Shown: positions 52,871 through 61,107 of the stretch, one piece after another | How the letters are laid out: each line of letters opens with the position of its first letter | How positions within the stretch are numbered: the stretch's first letter is position 1 | Assembly: GCA_017459445.1 (NCBI GenBank) | Contig: JAFUDJ010000019.1 | Location: 1 to 64,000 of the forward strand | Reading direction: 5' to 3' | Source of the DNA: Prevotella sp. | GTDB lineage: Bacteria; Bacteroidota; Bacteroidia; Bacteroidales; Bacteroidaceae | DNA length: 64,000 nucleotides | Notes under the pieces: model-generated | Database searches by the model: none | What the model was told of the DNA's origin: nothing | The model's input: the letters and a program-made list of their open reading frames with translations, nothing else | Position numbers and translations under genes: made by a program

Positions 52871-52891
52871 CAGCAAACTCGATAAATAGCT

Positions 52892-53200
52892 ATGGTAGTA
52901 TCTATAGAACGTAAAACAGCAGAAGATTATCTGCAATTGCTTTATGCACTTAGCAGAGAAGCACGCCTGTATGTGGTTTCCAAACTGGCCGACTCTTTGC
53001 TACAGGAGGAATCTGGTGATGTATTAAAGTGCAGGAAAGCCAGAGTGGTGCGACGTCCGTCTACTATGTCTGATGTGGAACTTGAAAAGCGTTTCTCAGG
53101 CATGGTGTCGCCAGATTATCCAGAAACAGAACCTACTTGGGCTGAGGTGATTAGCTCGAATAGTGGGAAAACGATTAAACCAATAGAGAAATGGCTGTAA
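52892..53200 (+). CDS. Probable antitoxin of a type II pair
   Basis: 102 residues. A helical N-terminal part (TAEDYLQLLYALSREARLYV, SKLADSLLQEE) is followed by a basic hinge (CRKARVVRRPSTMSDVELEK) and a C-terminal part with PETEPTWAEVISSNSGKTIK. This is the layout of small antitoxins whose C-terminus wraps the toxin, but I recognise no named family. The gene overlaps the MazF-like gene by 10 bases and precedes it, as antitoxins usually do. Confidence 0.6.
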   Translation: MVVSIERKTAEDYLQLLYALSREARLYVVSKLADSLLQEESGDVLKCRKARVVRRPSTMSDVELEKRFSGMVSPDYPETEPTWAEVISSNSGKTIKPIEKWL

Positions 53201-53553
53201 ACAGGGTTGCCCAAAGGGAAATAATAGAAGTGCCTTACCAATTACCCGATGGCGAGATAAAACCGCACATGGCTTTGGTGTTGTCTACAGAAAAGTTGCA
53301 AGATGCGGAAGATGGTATGTTTTATGCGGTTTTGATTTCATCGAAAAACCTGAATCCGGAGTTCACGATGCAAATCAAAAATGAATGGCTAAGTAAGCCG
53401 CTTTCAAAGAAATCCTATTTTGTTACCCACATAGTTTCATATTATCGAACCGACGAAGTTATTCAGTCTTTCAATAATTACGTAAAAGCTGATTATTTCG
53501 ACGCTATCATGAATAAGGTTATTCTAAGTATGTTTGATATTGAGTTAGAATAG
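53191..53553 (+). CDS. MazF/PemK-like toxin candidate
   Basis: 120 residues. REIIEVPYQLPDGEIKPHMA (beta-hairpin, then the conserved P-x-x-x-L/V core as PHMALVLST), GMFYAVLISSKNLNPEFTMQ and SYFVTHIVSYYRTDEV follow the order of strands in MazF/PemK endoribonucleases. The usual R-G-(D/E) in the first loop is not evident, and the C-terminal helix is YFDAIMNKVILSMFDIE. If active it would cleave mRNA in the cytosol and be held by the upstream gene's product. It ends 6 bases before the membrane-protein gene, so it may share a transcript with it. Confidence 0.55.
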   Translation: MAVNRVAQREIIEVPYQLPDGEIKPHMALVLSTEKLQDAEDGMFYAVLISSKNLNPEFTMQIKNEWLSKPLSKKSYFVTHIVSYYRTDEVIQSFNNYVKADYFDAIMNKVILSMFDIELE

Positions 53554-53559
53554 TAAATA

Positions 53560-56082
53560 ATGGAGAATATGAAGACATGGAAAGTATGGCTGCCTGATGT
53601 GCTGGTGGTCGTGTTGTTTATATTGATTTCGTTTGCCTATTTCTTCCCTGCCGACATAGAGGGCCGCATCCTGTATCGCCACGACGCCTCGGCGGGGCGT
53701 GGCGCCGGCGAGGAAGCCATGCAGTACTACCAGCGGACGGGAGAGCGTACCCGCTGGACCAATGCCCTGTTTGGCGGCATGCCTACCTACCAGATGTCGC
53801 CGTCGTACAACAGTACCACGCTGCTGACGAAGGTGGCCGACGCCTTCCACCTGTGGCTGCCTGAGAATGTGTGGTACGTGTTCGTCTACCTCTTTGGCTT
53901 CTACATCCTGCTGCGGGCCTTCGACTTCCGCTGGTACTTAGCCATGCTGGGCAGTGTGGTATGGGCCTTCTCCAGCTATTTCTTCATCATCATTGCTGCC
54001 GGTCACATCTGGAAGGTGATGGCCCTGGGCTATCTGCCGCCTATGATAGCGGGCATTGTGCTGGCCTATCGCGGCAAATACCTGTGGGGACTGGTGGTGA
54101 CCGCGCTGTTCGGCGCCTTGGAGATTCTGGCCAACCACGTGCAGATGACCTATTACTACCTGTTCATCATCCTTGCCATGGTGGTGGCATTCATCATCGA
54201 CGGCCTGCGGCGGAAGGAGTACAAGCACCTGCTGAAGGCCACGGCCACGTGTATAGCGGCAGGGGCTATGGCCGTCTGTCTGAACCTGTCGAACCTCTAC
54301 CATACCTGGTCGTACGGTCAGGAGACGATGCGCGGCAAGAGTGAGCTGGTGAAGAAGGACGCCGCCAACCAGACCAGCAGCGGACTGGACCGCGACTACA
54401 TCACGCAGTGGAGCTACGGCATCGACGAGACGTGGACGCTGCTCGTGCCCAATGCCAAGGGCGGTGCCTCGGTGCCGCTGTCGGAGAGCAAGACGGCCAT
54501 GAAGCATGCCGACGAATACTACCGTGGCATCTACCAGCAAATGGGCCAGTACTGGGGTAACCAGCCTATGACGGCCGGTCCCGTGTATGTCGGTGCCTTC
54601 GTGCTGATGCTGTTCGTGCTGGGCCTGTTCATCGTCAAGGGTCCCATGAAGTGGGCACTGCTCGCCGTCACCATCCTGTCCGTCCTCCTGTCGTGGGGCC
54701 GCAACTTCATGCCCTTCACCGACTTCTTCCTCGACTACATACCCATGTATGCCAAGTTTCGCACGGTGGCCAGCATCCTGGTCATCGCCGAGTTCACCAT
54801 ACCTCTGCTGGCCATGATGGCGCTGAAGCAATGGCTTGCAAACAGTCAGGAGCCGGCTTTAAAACAGCCGGGCGGCAGCCGTTTCTTCACGCTGCGCACT
54901 TCACTCATCGTATCCTTTGCCCTGACAGCCGGCGCGTGCCTGCTGTTTGCGCTGATGCCGAGGGTGTTCTTCCCCGACTTCATCAGCTATAACGAGTTGC
55001 AGGCGCTGAGCCAGATACCCGCCGAAGAGCTTACCCCGCTGCTGCAGAACCTGACGGAGATGCGCGTCGCCGTGTTCACCGCCGACTGCTGGCGCTCCTT
55101 CTGGGTCATTGCCATCGGCACCCTCTGCCTCGTCCTCTACCAGTACCGCAAGCTGCGCGTCGAGTGGTGCGTGGCTTTACTGACGGTGCTCTGCCTGATA
55201 GACATGTGGCAGGTGAACAAGCGCTACCTGAACGACGACATGTTCGTGTCGAAGAGCATGCGCGAAGCCCCCATGCCGAAGTCGACGGCCATCGACTATA
55301 TCCTGCAGGACAAGTCGCTGGACTATCGTGTGCTCAATCTGGCCACGTCGACGTTCAACGAGAACGAGACTTCCTACTATGTGAAGAGCATTGGCGGCTA
55401 CCATGCTGCCAAGCTGCGCCGTTATCAGGAGCTGATTGACGCCCACCTGTCGCCAGAGATGAACCGCCTCTTCAGGGCCATCAGCGAGGCTGGCGGCGAC
55501 ATGACCAAGGTCAATGGCGACAGCATCTGTCCGGTGCTCAACATGCTCAACACCAAGTATTTCATCCTGCCCTTGGAGGGCGGTCAGACCGTTCCCTTGG
55601 AGAATCCCTATACCTACGGCAACGCCTGGTTTGTCGACAAGGTCGTTTATGCCGACAATGCCAACGAGGAACTGGAGCGCTTAGGCCACCTGTCGCTGCG
55701 CCATGAGGCCGTTGCCGACCGGCAGTTCAGCGAACAGCTGGGACAGAGCGTGGCACAGGACACGCTGAGCATCGTACAGATAAAAGCCTACGAGCCTAAC
55801 CGGCTGACCTACGAGGTCAACTCAGGCAAGGGTGGAGTGGTGGTCTTCTCGGAAATCTACTATCCCGGCTGGACGGCAACCGTCGACGGCGTGGAGCAGG
55901 AGCTGGGCCGTGTGAACTATGTGCTGCGTGCCCTGCAGGTGAAGCCTGGTCGCCACGAGGTCGTGCTTAGCTTCTTCCCCAAGAGCATCGACCGCACAGA
56001 GACCATTGCTTATGCCGCCTATGTCGTCCTGCTGCTGGTCATTGCCCTCCTGGTGTGGATGGAGTATCGTCGGCGCCGATGA
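53560..56082 (+). CDS. YfhO-family multispanning membrane protein
   Basis: 840 residues. About a dozen hydrophobic helices from WLPDVLVVVLFILISFAYFF on, with the family pattern of a large loop after TM1 (FGGMPTYQMSPSYNSTTLL), paired helices LAMLGSVVWAFSSYFFIII and LWGLVVTALFGALEILANH, a long extracytoplasmic C-terminal domain (about 560-810, TYEVNSGKGGVVVFSEIYYP) and a last helix TIAYAAYVVLLLVIALLVW. This matches YfhO proteins, which belong to the GT-C-like superfamily and act in glycolipid or teichoic-acid-type sugar transfer in other bacteria. The role here is unproven. Its 3' end overlaps the convergent permease gene by 44 bases. Confidence 0.85.
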   Translation: MENMKTWKVWLPDVLVVVLFILISFAYFFPADIEGRILYRHDASAGRGAGEEAMQYYQRTGERTRWTNALFGGMPTYQMSPSYNSTTLLTKVADAFHLWLPENVWYVFVYLFGFYILLRAFDFRWYLAMLGSVVWAFSSYFFIIIAAGHIWKVMALGYLPPMIAGIVLAYRGKYLWGLVVTALFGALEILANHVQMTYYYLFIILAMVVAFIIDGLRRKEYKHLLKATATCIAAGAMAVCLNLSNLYHTWSYGQETMRGKSELVKKDAANQTSSGLDRDYITQWSYGIDETWTLLVPNAKGGASVPLSESKTAMKHADEYYRGIYQQMGQYWGNQPMTAGPVYVGAFVLMLFVLGLFIVKGPMKWALLAVTILSVLLSWGRNFMPFTDFFLDYIPMYAKFRTVASILVIAEFTIPLLAMMALKQWLANSQEPALKQPGGSRFFTLRTSLIVSFALTAGACLLFALMPRVFFPDFISYNELQALSQIPAEELTPLLQNLTEMRVAVFTADCWRSFWVIAIGTLCLVLYQYRKLRVEWCVALLTVLCLIDMWQVNKRYLNDDMFVSKSMREAPMPKSTAIDYILQDKSLDYRVLNLATSTFNENETSYYVKSIGGYHAAKLRRYQELIDAHLSPEMNRLFRAISEAGGDMTKVNGDSICPVLNMLNTKYFILPLEGGQTVPLENPYTYGNAWFVDKVVYADNANEELERLGHLSLRHEAVADRQFSEQLGQSVAQDTLSIVQIKAYEPNRLTYEVNSGKGGVVVFSEIYYPGWTATVDGVEQELGRVNYVLRALQVKPGRHEVVLSFFPKSIDRTETIAYAAYVVLLLVIALLVWMEYRRRR

Positions 56083-57391
56083 TGTGATGGCGCACAAAGG
56101 AACGGTGGCCGTACCATACTACCACGCCGAGGCATAGCAGCGGAATGAGGAACGACACGTTGGTGCTGGGCAGTCCCAGCATCGTCATGCGGCTTTGGAT
56201 GATGGCTGCCTGGATGGGCGGGAAGAAAGAGCCGCCAAGGATGGCCATGATGAGGCCGGCACCCGCAATCTTGATGTCGCTGCCCGTGCCCTTCAGGGCG
56301 ATGCCGTAGATGGTAGGGAACATCAGCGAGAGGCAGGCGCTGACGATGACCAGACAGTAGATGCCGCTGCGGTCGGTGAAGAGAATGGTGCCGCAGACCG
56401 CCGTCATGCCGACAATGCCCAGCGTCGACAGCATGCGGCTGGGCGTGAACCACGTCATGAGCCATGTGCAGACAAAGCGGCTGCCGGCAAAGCAGGCCAG
56501 CGCTACCGTGTTGTACTTCTGCGCCAGCACCATGGCATAGGTCTCCGTCATGCCCTCGGCTGTAAATACGCGCGTACCATATTGTAATATAAACGTCCAG
56601 CAGCACACCTGTGCGCCGACGTAGAAGAACTCCGCTATCACACCCTCACGGTAGTTGGAACGGTGCATCAGGTCGACCAGCATCGACCATGTGCCCTTGG
56701 TGTTGCGGCGTTCGCTCTCACCGGGCATCTTCAGCATGCCTATGGCCACCATCGTCAGTACCACGATGCTGCCGATGTAGATGTAGGGCTGCATGAGCAC
56801 GCCCAGGTCGTAGTCCTTGATGATGTTGAACTGAGTCTCGGGCAGGTTGAAACGCAGCTTCGTGTCCATCGAGGTGATGTGCGAATGCACCGCCGTAGCC
56901 ACCAGCATGCCTGCCAGCGAGCCTAATGCGTTAAAGGCCTGTGCGGCGTTCAGACGCTGGATGCCCGTCCGCTCACTTCCCAGACTGTAGATGTAAGGGT
57001 TGCAGCTCACCTCTAAGAACGACAGTCCGCAGGTCAGTATGAAGTATGACATCAGGAAGGGATAGAAGGCTCCCACCCAGCGTGCCGGCAGGAAGAACAG
57101 GGCGCCGGCGGCAAAGAGTCCCAGGCCAACCATGATGCCCCACTTGTAGGAATAGCGCTGTATGAAGATGGCTGCGGGGAACGCCATGCAGAAGTAGCCC
57201 AGATTGAACACGACAGGCACCAGCGAGGCCTCGGTGGTGCTGATGCGGAAGATTTTGGAGAAGGCGTTCACCATCGGTGTCGTCACGTTATTGGCAAAGC
57301 CCCATAGCGCGAAGCAGGCTGTAATGAGGACGAAAGCCGTCAGGTACGACTTGTTTTCAATATGGAAAAACTTTTTGTCTATCGTTGTCAT
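56039..57391 (-). CDS. MFS sugar permease, L-fucose:H+ symporter (FucP) type
   Basis: 450 residues, 12 predicted helices. Family hallmarks: FVLITACFALWGFANNVTTP (TM1), VPVVFNLGYFCMAFPAAIFI, and FILTCGLSFLEVSCNPYIYS with RTGIQRLNAAQAFNALGSLA, which resembles the TM4-5 region of FucP. It imports a hexose or deoxyhexose across the inner membrane. It is divergent from fkp, with 119 bases between starts, so L-fucose is the most natural substrate: imported fucose would be phosphorylated and turned into GDP-fucose by Fkp. The last 44 bases are antisense to the end of the YfhO-like gene. Confidence 0.85.
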   Translation of the reverse strand: MTTIDKKFFHIENKSYLTAFVLITACFALWGFANNVTTPMVNAFSKIFRISTTEASLVPVVFNLGYFCMAFPAAIFIQRYSYKWGIMVGLGLFAAGALFFLPARWVGAFYPFLMSYFILTCGLSFLEVSCNPYIYSLGSERTGIQRLNAAQAFNALGSLAGMLVATAVHSHITSMDTKLRFNLPETQFNIIKDYDLGVLMQPYIYIGSIVVLTMVAIGMLKMPGESERRNTKGTWSMLVDLMHRSNYREGVIAEFFYVGAQVCCWTFILQYGTRVFTAEGMTETYAMVLAQKYNTVALACFAGSRFVCTWLMTWFTPSRMLSTLGIVGMTAVCGTILFTDRSGIYCLVIVSACLSLMFPTIYGIALKGTGSDIKIAGAGLIMAILGGSFFPPIQAAIIQSRMTMLGLPSTNVSFLIPLLCLGVVVWYGHRSFVRHHIIGADDTPSTPGGQ

Positions 57392-57429
57392 TGTATGGTT
57401 TGATTTTTATGGTGGCTTGGTTTTGGTGG

Positions 57430-57488
57430 CAAAGATACGAAAAATTTGTAATTCATAATTCATAATTCATAATTATTTTCTATCTTTG
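57430..57488. promoter_or_regulatory. Divergent promoters of permease and fkp around AATTCAT heptamers
   Basis: TATCTTTG is present on the minus strand (57437-57430) for the permease and on the plus strand (57481-57488) for fkp. Between them, 57450-57475, lie three AATTCAT heptamers, which occupy the -33 zone of both promoters. No TTG is found at the right spacing for either. Confidence 0.75.
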
Positions 57489-57510
57489 CACGTAAAAAAC
57501 ATGCAAAGCA

Positions 57511-60243
57511 ATGAAAAAGCTACTATCCTTACCGCCTAATCTCGTGGACAGTTTCCATGACGTGACGGGCTTTTCGCGTGACGAATTCTTCTGTACCAGC
57601 GACCCCATCGGTCACCGGTTAGGCTCAGGCGGCGGCACGACATGGCTGCTGCAGCAGGCCAGCCAGTGGCTGGGCGGCGAGCGCTGCATCGTGCTGCATG
57701 CCGGCGGACAGAGCCGCCGCCTGCCGGCATACGCGCCCAGCGGTAAGATACTCACCCCCATCCCTGTGTTCCGCTGGGAGCGCGGCCAGCGCCTGTCGCA
57801 GACCTTGCTCGACCTGCAGCTGCCGCTCTATGAACGCATGATGGCCCAGGCTCCTTCCCGCCTGAGGACGATGATAGTCAGCGGCGACGTTTATATCCGT
57901 GCTGCCGAGCGCATCGGCCCGATTCCCGATGCCGACGTGGTGTGCTACGGCCTGTGGCTCGACGCCTCCATTGCCAAGGACCATGGCGTCTTCGTCAGCG
58001 ACCGCCGTTCGCCGAACGTACTGAAGCAGATGCTGCAAAAGCCCTCAGTCGAGTGCCTGTCCGAGTTGCAGCGCGACCATTTCTACCTCACCGACATCGG
58101 CATCTGGCTGCTCAGCGACAAGGCTGTACAGCTTTTGGAGAAGAGAAGTGTGGAACCTGCGAGCCCTGCGGGTCCTACAGGCCCTATGAGTCCCATTGGT
58201 CCCCTGAGGGAATACGACCTCTACGCCGAGTTCGGCTGTGCGTTAGGCACCGACCCCACCATCGACGATGCTGAGCTGCGCAGCCTGTCGGTGGCCATCG
58301 TGCCGCTGGCGGGTGGCGAGTTCTACCACTTTGGCACGTCGGCCGAGATGATTTCCTCGACGGTGGCCATCCAGAACCTCGTCAACGACCAGCGCGACAT
58401 CATGCACCACGACCGCAAGCCGCACCCCACTATCTTTACGCAGAACGCCGTGACGCACTATCGCTTTACCAGCCAGAACACCAACATCTGGGTAGAGAAC
58501 AGCTGCGTGGGACCGCACTGGACGCTGACGCACGACAACATCGTGACGGGAGTGCCCGAGAACGACTGGACCGTCACGCTGGAGCCGGGCCAATGTATCG
58601 ACGTCGTCCCTATCGGCGACACGCAATATTGTGTGCGCCGTTACCATATCAGCGACCGTTTTGCCGGCGCTGAGCAGCAGCGCCGCCAGTTCCCTGTGGT
58701 GGACAGTCTGGAGGACATCGGTCGTATCGTGCAGCAGCCTGCCGCCGATAATTCTCAATTATCCATTGTCAATTATCAATTACTAAGTGCTGAGGATATT
58801 TCCAATCAGGCTAACCTGCGCCGTCTCTTTGCACAGCGTAAGGCCTTCCGTGCACAGAATTGGCCCGCCTTGGCCCGCAACTGGCAGCACTCAGTGTTCT
58901 ACCAGCTCGACCTCGACGATGCCGCCCGGGAGTTCCGCGACTTGCAGCTGCCGTTGCCGCCGCCTGTCGGCGACGACGCCCCGCTCATGATTCGCATCCA
59001 CGACGCCATGTTCCGCGACCAGAGCGACCGCGCCTTCAGCCTCTTGCGCGACGGCCTTGTGAACTCCGGGCATGCCGGCATGCCCGGGCTGTCCGGCTAT
59101 GCCCCATGCCCCGCTCCCCGCCTCTCCGTCCATGCCGACCAGATAGTGTGGGGGCGTTCGCCGGTGCGCATCGACCTGGCAGGCGGATGGACCGACACGC
59201 CGCCCTACTGCCTGATGGAAGGCGGCAGCGTGGTGAACATCGCCATCGAGCTGAACGGCCAGCCGCCCCTGCAGGTATATATCAAGCCCAGCAAGGAGCT
59301 ACGCATCGTGCTCCGCAGCATCGACCTCGGCGCCATGGAGGTCGTAGAGACCTACGAACAGCTGGCTGCCTACAACAAGGTTGGCTCGCCGTTCTCCATT
59401 CCCAAGGCCGCCTTGGCACTGGCCGGTTTCCTGCCCGCCTTCTCTGGTGAGTCGTTTGCGTCGCTCAGCAGTCAGCTACAGGCTTTCGGCAGCGGCATCG
59501 AGCTGACGCTGCTCTCTGCCATCCCCGCCGGCAGCGGGTTGGGCACGAGTAGCATCCTGGCCTCCACGGTGTTAGGAGCCGTCAGCGACTTCTGCTCGCT
59601 GGCGTGGGACAAAAACGAGATAGGGCGCCGCACCCTTGTGCTGGAACAGTTGCTGACTACCGGCGGCGGCTGGCAGGACCAGTTCGGCGGCGTCTTAGGC
59701 GGCGTGAAGCTGTTGGAGACGTCGCGTGGCTTCGACCAGAACCCGCTGGTGCGCTGGCTGCCCGACGGCATCTTCACGCTCCCCGAGTATCGGCAGTGCC
59801 ATCTGCTATACTATACCGGCATCACCCGTACTGCCAAGACAATACTGGGCGAAATCGTGCGCCGCATGTTCCTCAACCATCAGGAGGAGATACGCCAGCT
59901 GCGCTCCATGAAAGCCCATGCACAGGATATGTATGAGGCCATCCAGCGGCAGGATTTCGCTGCGACGGGCCGCCTCATTCTCAAGACGTGGCAGCAGAAC
60001 CAGCTCATCGACAGCGGCACCAATCCCGACGGTGTGCGTCGCATCACCGACCTCGTCGATGACCTCTGCTTAGGCTATAAGCTGCCGGGAGCCGGCGGTG
60101 GCGGATACCTCTACATGGTGGCCAAGGACCCGGAGGCTGCCGCCCGCATCAAGCAGCTGCTGAACAACAACCGCATGAACGCCAACGCCCGCTTCGTCGA
60201 CATGACGCTGTCCAAGACAGGCCTCCAAGTCTCGCGCAGCTGA
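57511..60243 (+). CDS. fkp: Bifunctional L-fucokinase / GDP-L-fucose pyrophosphorylase Fkp
   Basis: 910 residues. The N-terminal pyrophosphorylase half (about 35-410) has VLHAGGQSRRLPAYAPSGKI, the nucleotide-binding loop, then a beta-helix part (NTNIWVENSCVGPHWTLTHD). The C-terminal GHMP kinase (about 543-905) has SPVRIDLAGGWTDTPPY, IPAGSGLGTSSILASTVLG (ATP loop) and LPGAGGGGYLYMVAK. It converts L-fucose to fucose-1-phosphate and then GDP-fucose in the cytosol, for fucosylated surface glycans. Three repeat-derived segments are inserted: about 218-232 (collagen-like GPTGP), 414-424 (heptamers), and 519-526 (a 22-bp palindrome), all in loops or between the halves. Confidence 0.95.
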   Translation: MKKLLSLPPNLVDSFHDVTGFSRDEFFCTSDPIGHRLGSGGGTTWLLQQASQWLGGERCIVLHAGGQSRRLPAYAPSGKILTPIPVFRWERGQRLSQTLLDLQLPLYERMMAQAPSRLRTMIVSGDVYIRAAERIGPIPDADVVCYGLWLDASIAKDHGVFVSDRRSPNVLKQMLQKPSVECLSELQRDHFYLTDIGIWLLSDKAVQLLEKRSVEPASPAGPTGPMSPIGPLREYDLYAEFGCALGTDPTIDDAELRSLSVAIVPLAGGEFYHFGTSAEMISSTVAIQNLVNDQRDIMHHDRKPHPTIFTQNAVTHYRFTSQNTNIWVENSCVGPHWTLTHDNIVTGVPENDWTVTLEPGQCIDVVPIGDTQYCVRRYHISDRFAGAEQQRRQFPVVDSLEDIGRIVQQPAADNSQLSIVNYQLLSAEDISNQANLRRLFAQRKAFRAQNWPALARNWQHSVFYQLDLDDAAREFRDLQLPLPPPVGDDAPLMIRIHDAMFRDQSDRAFSLLRDGLVNSGHAGMPGLSGYAPCPAPRLSVHADQIVWGRSPVRIDLAGGWTDTPPYCLMEGGSVVNIAIELNGQPPLQVYIKPSKELRIVLRSIDLGAMEVVETYEQLAAYNKVGSPFSIPKAALALAGFLPAFSGESFASLSSQLQAFGSGIELTLLSAIPAGSGLGTSSILASTVLGAVSDFCSLAWDKNEIGRRTLVLEQLLTTGGGWQDQFGGVLGGVKLLETSRGFDQNPLVRWLPDGIFTLPEYRQCHLLYYTGITRTAKTILGEIVRRMFLNHQEEIRQLRSMKAHAQDMYEAIQRQDFAATGRLILKTWQQNQLIDSGTNPDGVRRITDLVDDLCLGYKLPGAGGGGYLYMVAKDPEAAARIKQLLNNNRMNANARFVDMTLSKTGLQVSRS
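58164..58207 (+). repeat. In-frame CCTATGAGTCC-type 9-bp repeats in fkp
   Basis: CCTGCGGGT-CCTACAGGC-CCTATGAGT-CCCATTGGT-CCC, four 9-base units in frame, encode PAGPTGPMSPIGP in a loop of the pyrophosphorylase half. Confidence 0.7.
58751..58783 (+). repeat. In-frame TCAATTR heptamers in fkp
   Basis: TCTCAATTATCCATTGTCAA and following units encode SQLSIVNYQLL at the junction between the two halves of Fkp. Same family as the intercistronic arrays at 31521, 42845 and 47572. Confidence 0.85.
59066..59087 (+). repeat. Perfect 22-bp palindrome in fkp
   Basis: CCGGGCATGCC directly joined to its reverse complement GGCATGCCCGG, encoding GHAGMPG just before the kinase half. Confidence 0.75.
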
Positions 60244-60274
60244 TAGGAGAATTAAAGAATTAAAAATAGGTGAG

Positions 60275-61105
60275 GTGGAGTTTAGGACAGTCGTTGACAT
60301 ACCGAAGGCAGGTTTTGCGATACAGCCGTGCGAGCCGCTGCTGTTCGTCGGTTCCTGCTTTGCCGACAGCATCGGGCAACGGTTCCGCGAGGAGGCCTTC
60401 CCCGTCGTGGTCAATCCCTTTGGCACGATGTACAACCCCGTGTCGGTGCTGCATACCGTTGAACGCTGTGCCGAGGTGCCCCGCATCGTGTTCCTTACGC
60501 TTGGCACCAACCATATCTACCGTCTGAAGGCCACGGGCGAGGTCGTCGACAACTGCGAGAAACGGCCGCAGAGCCTCTTTCAGGAAGAGGTGCTGACGGT
60601 TGACGAGTGCTGCGACTACCTGTGCCGTGCTGTCGGCGTGTTGCAAAGCCGTCGCCCCGACGTGCAGGTGGTGCTCACCGTCAGCCCCATCCGCTACCGT
60701 AAGTACGGCTACCATGAGAGCCAGCTGTCGAAGGCAACTCTGCTGTTGGCAGTGGAAAAACTCTTCACACTTCACCATTTCCCCTTCACGACTTACTTTC
60801 CCGCCTACGAAATCGTGTTGGACGAGTTGCGCGACTACCGCTTCTACGCCTCCGACATGCTGCATCCCTCGCCGCAGGCCGTGGAATACGTCTGGGAACG
60901 GCTGGTCGACACGTGCTTCTCCCCCGCCGCCAAGGCATACCTTGACGAGTGGCGCCCCGTGAAGCAGGCGCTGAGCCATAAGCCCTTCAACCCCGATGCG
61001 CCAGAGACCATCCGCTTCCGGCAGCAGACGCATGAGCGCCTTGAGGCCCTGCGCCGGAAATACCCATCCCTGGCTGTTCCTTCACATGGAGCCACAGCGT
61101 TGTAA
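60275..61105 (+). CDS. GSCFA-family protein
   Basis: 276 residues from a GTG at 60275; no in-frame ATG upstream. It carries the name-giving motif FVGSCFADSIGQRFREE, then VVNPFGTMYNPVSVLHTV, TLGTNHIYRLKATGEVV, VVLTVSPIRYRKYGYHESQL and SDMLHPSPQAVEYVWERLV. The GSC (early) and DxxHPS (late) placement suggests an SGNH-like esterase fold, though activity for the family is not well established. It lies 31 bases after fkp on the same strand, a common neighbour in this group, and ends two bases from the convergent ATPase gene. Confidence 0.87.
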   Translation: MEFRTVVDIPKAGFAIQPCEPLLFVGSCFADSIGQRFREEAFPVVVNPFGTMYNPVSVLHTVERCAEVPRIVFLTLGTNHIYRLKATGEVVDNCEKRPQSLFQEEVLTVDECCDYLCRAVGVLQSRRPDVQVVLTVSPIRYRKYGYHESQLSKATLLLAVEKLFTLHHFPFTTYFPAYEIVLDELRDYRFYASDMLHPSPQAVEYVWERLVDTCFSPAAKAYLDEWRPVKQALSHKPFNPDAPETIRFRQQTHERLEALRRKYPSLAVPSHGATAL

Positions 61106-61107
61106 TA

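Noticed and set aside
52732-52914. 60-residue protein before the toxin-antitoxin pair
   Set aside because: It starts at a weak codon, spans a terminator hairpin and the promoter of the next gene.
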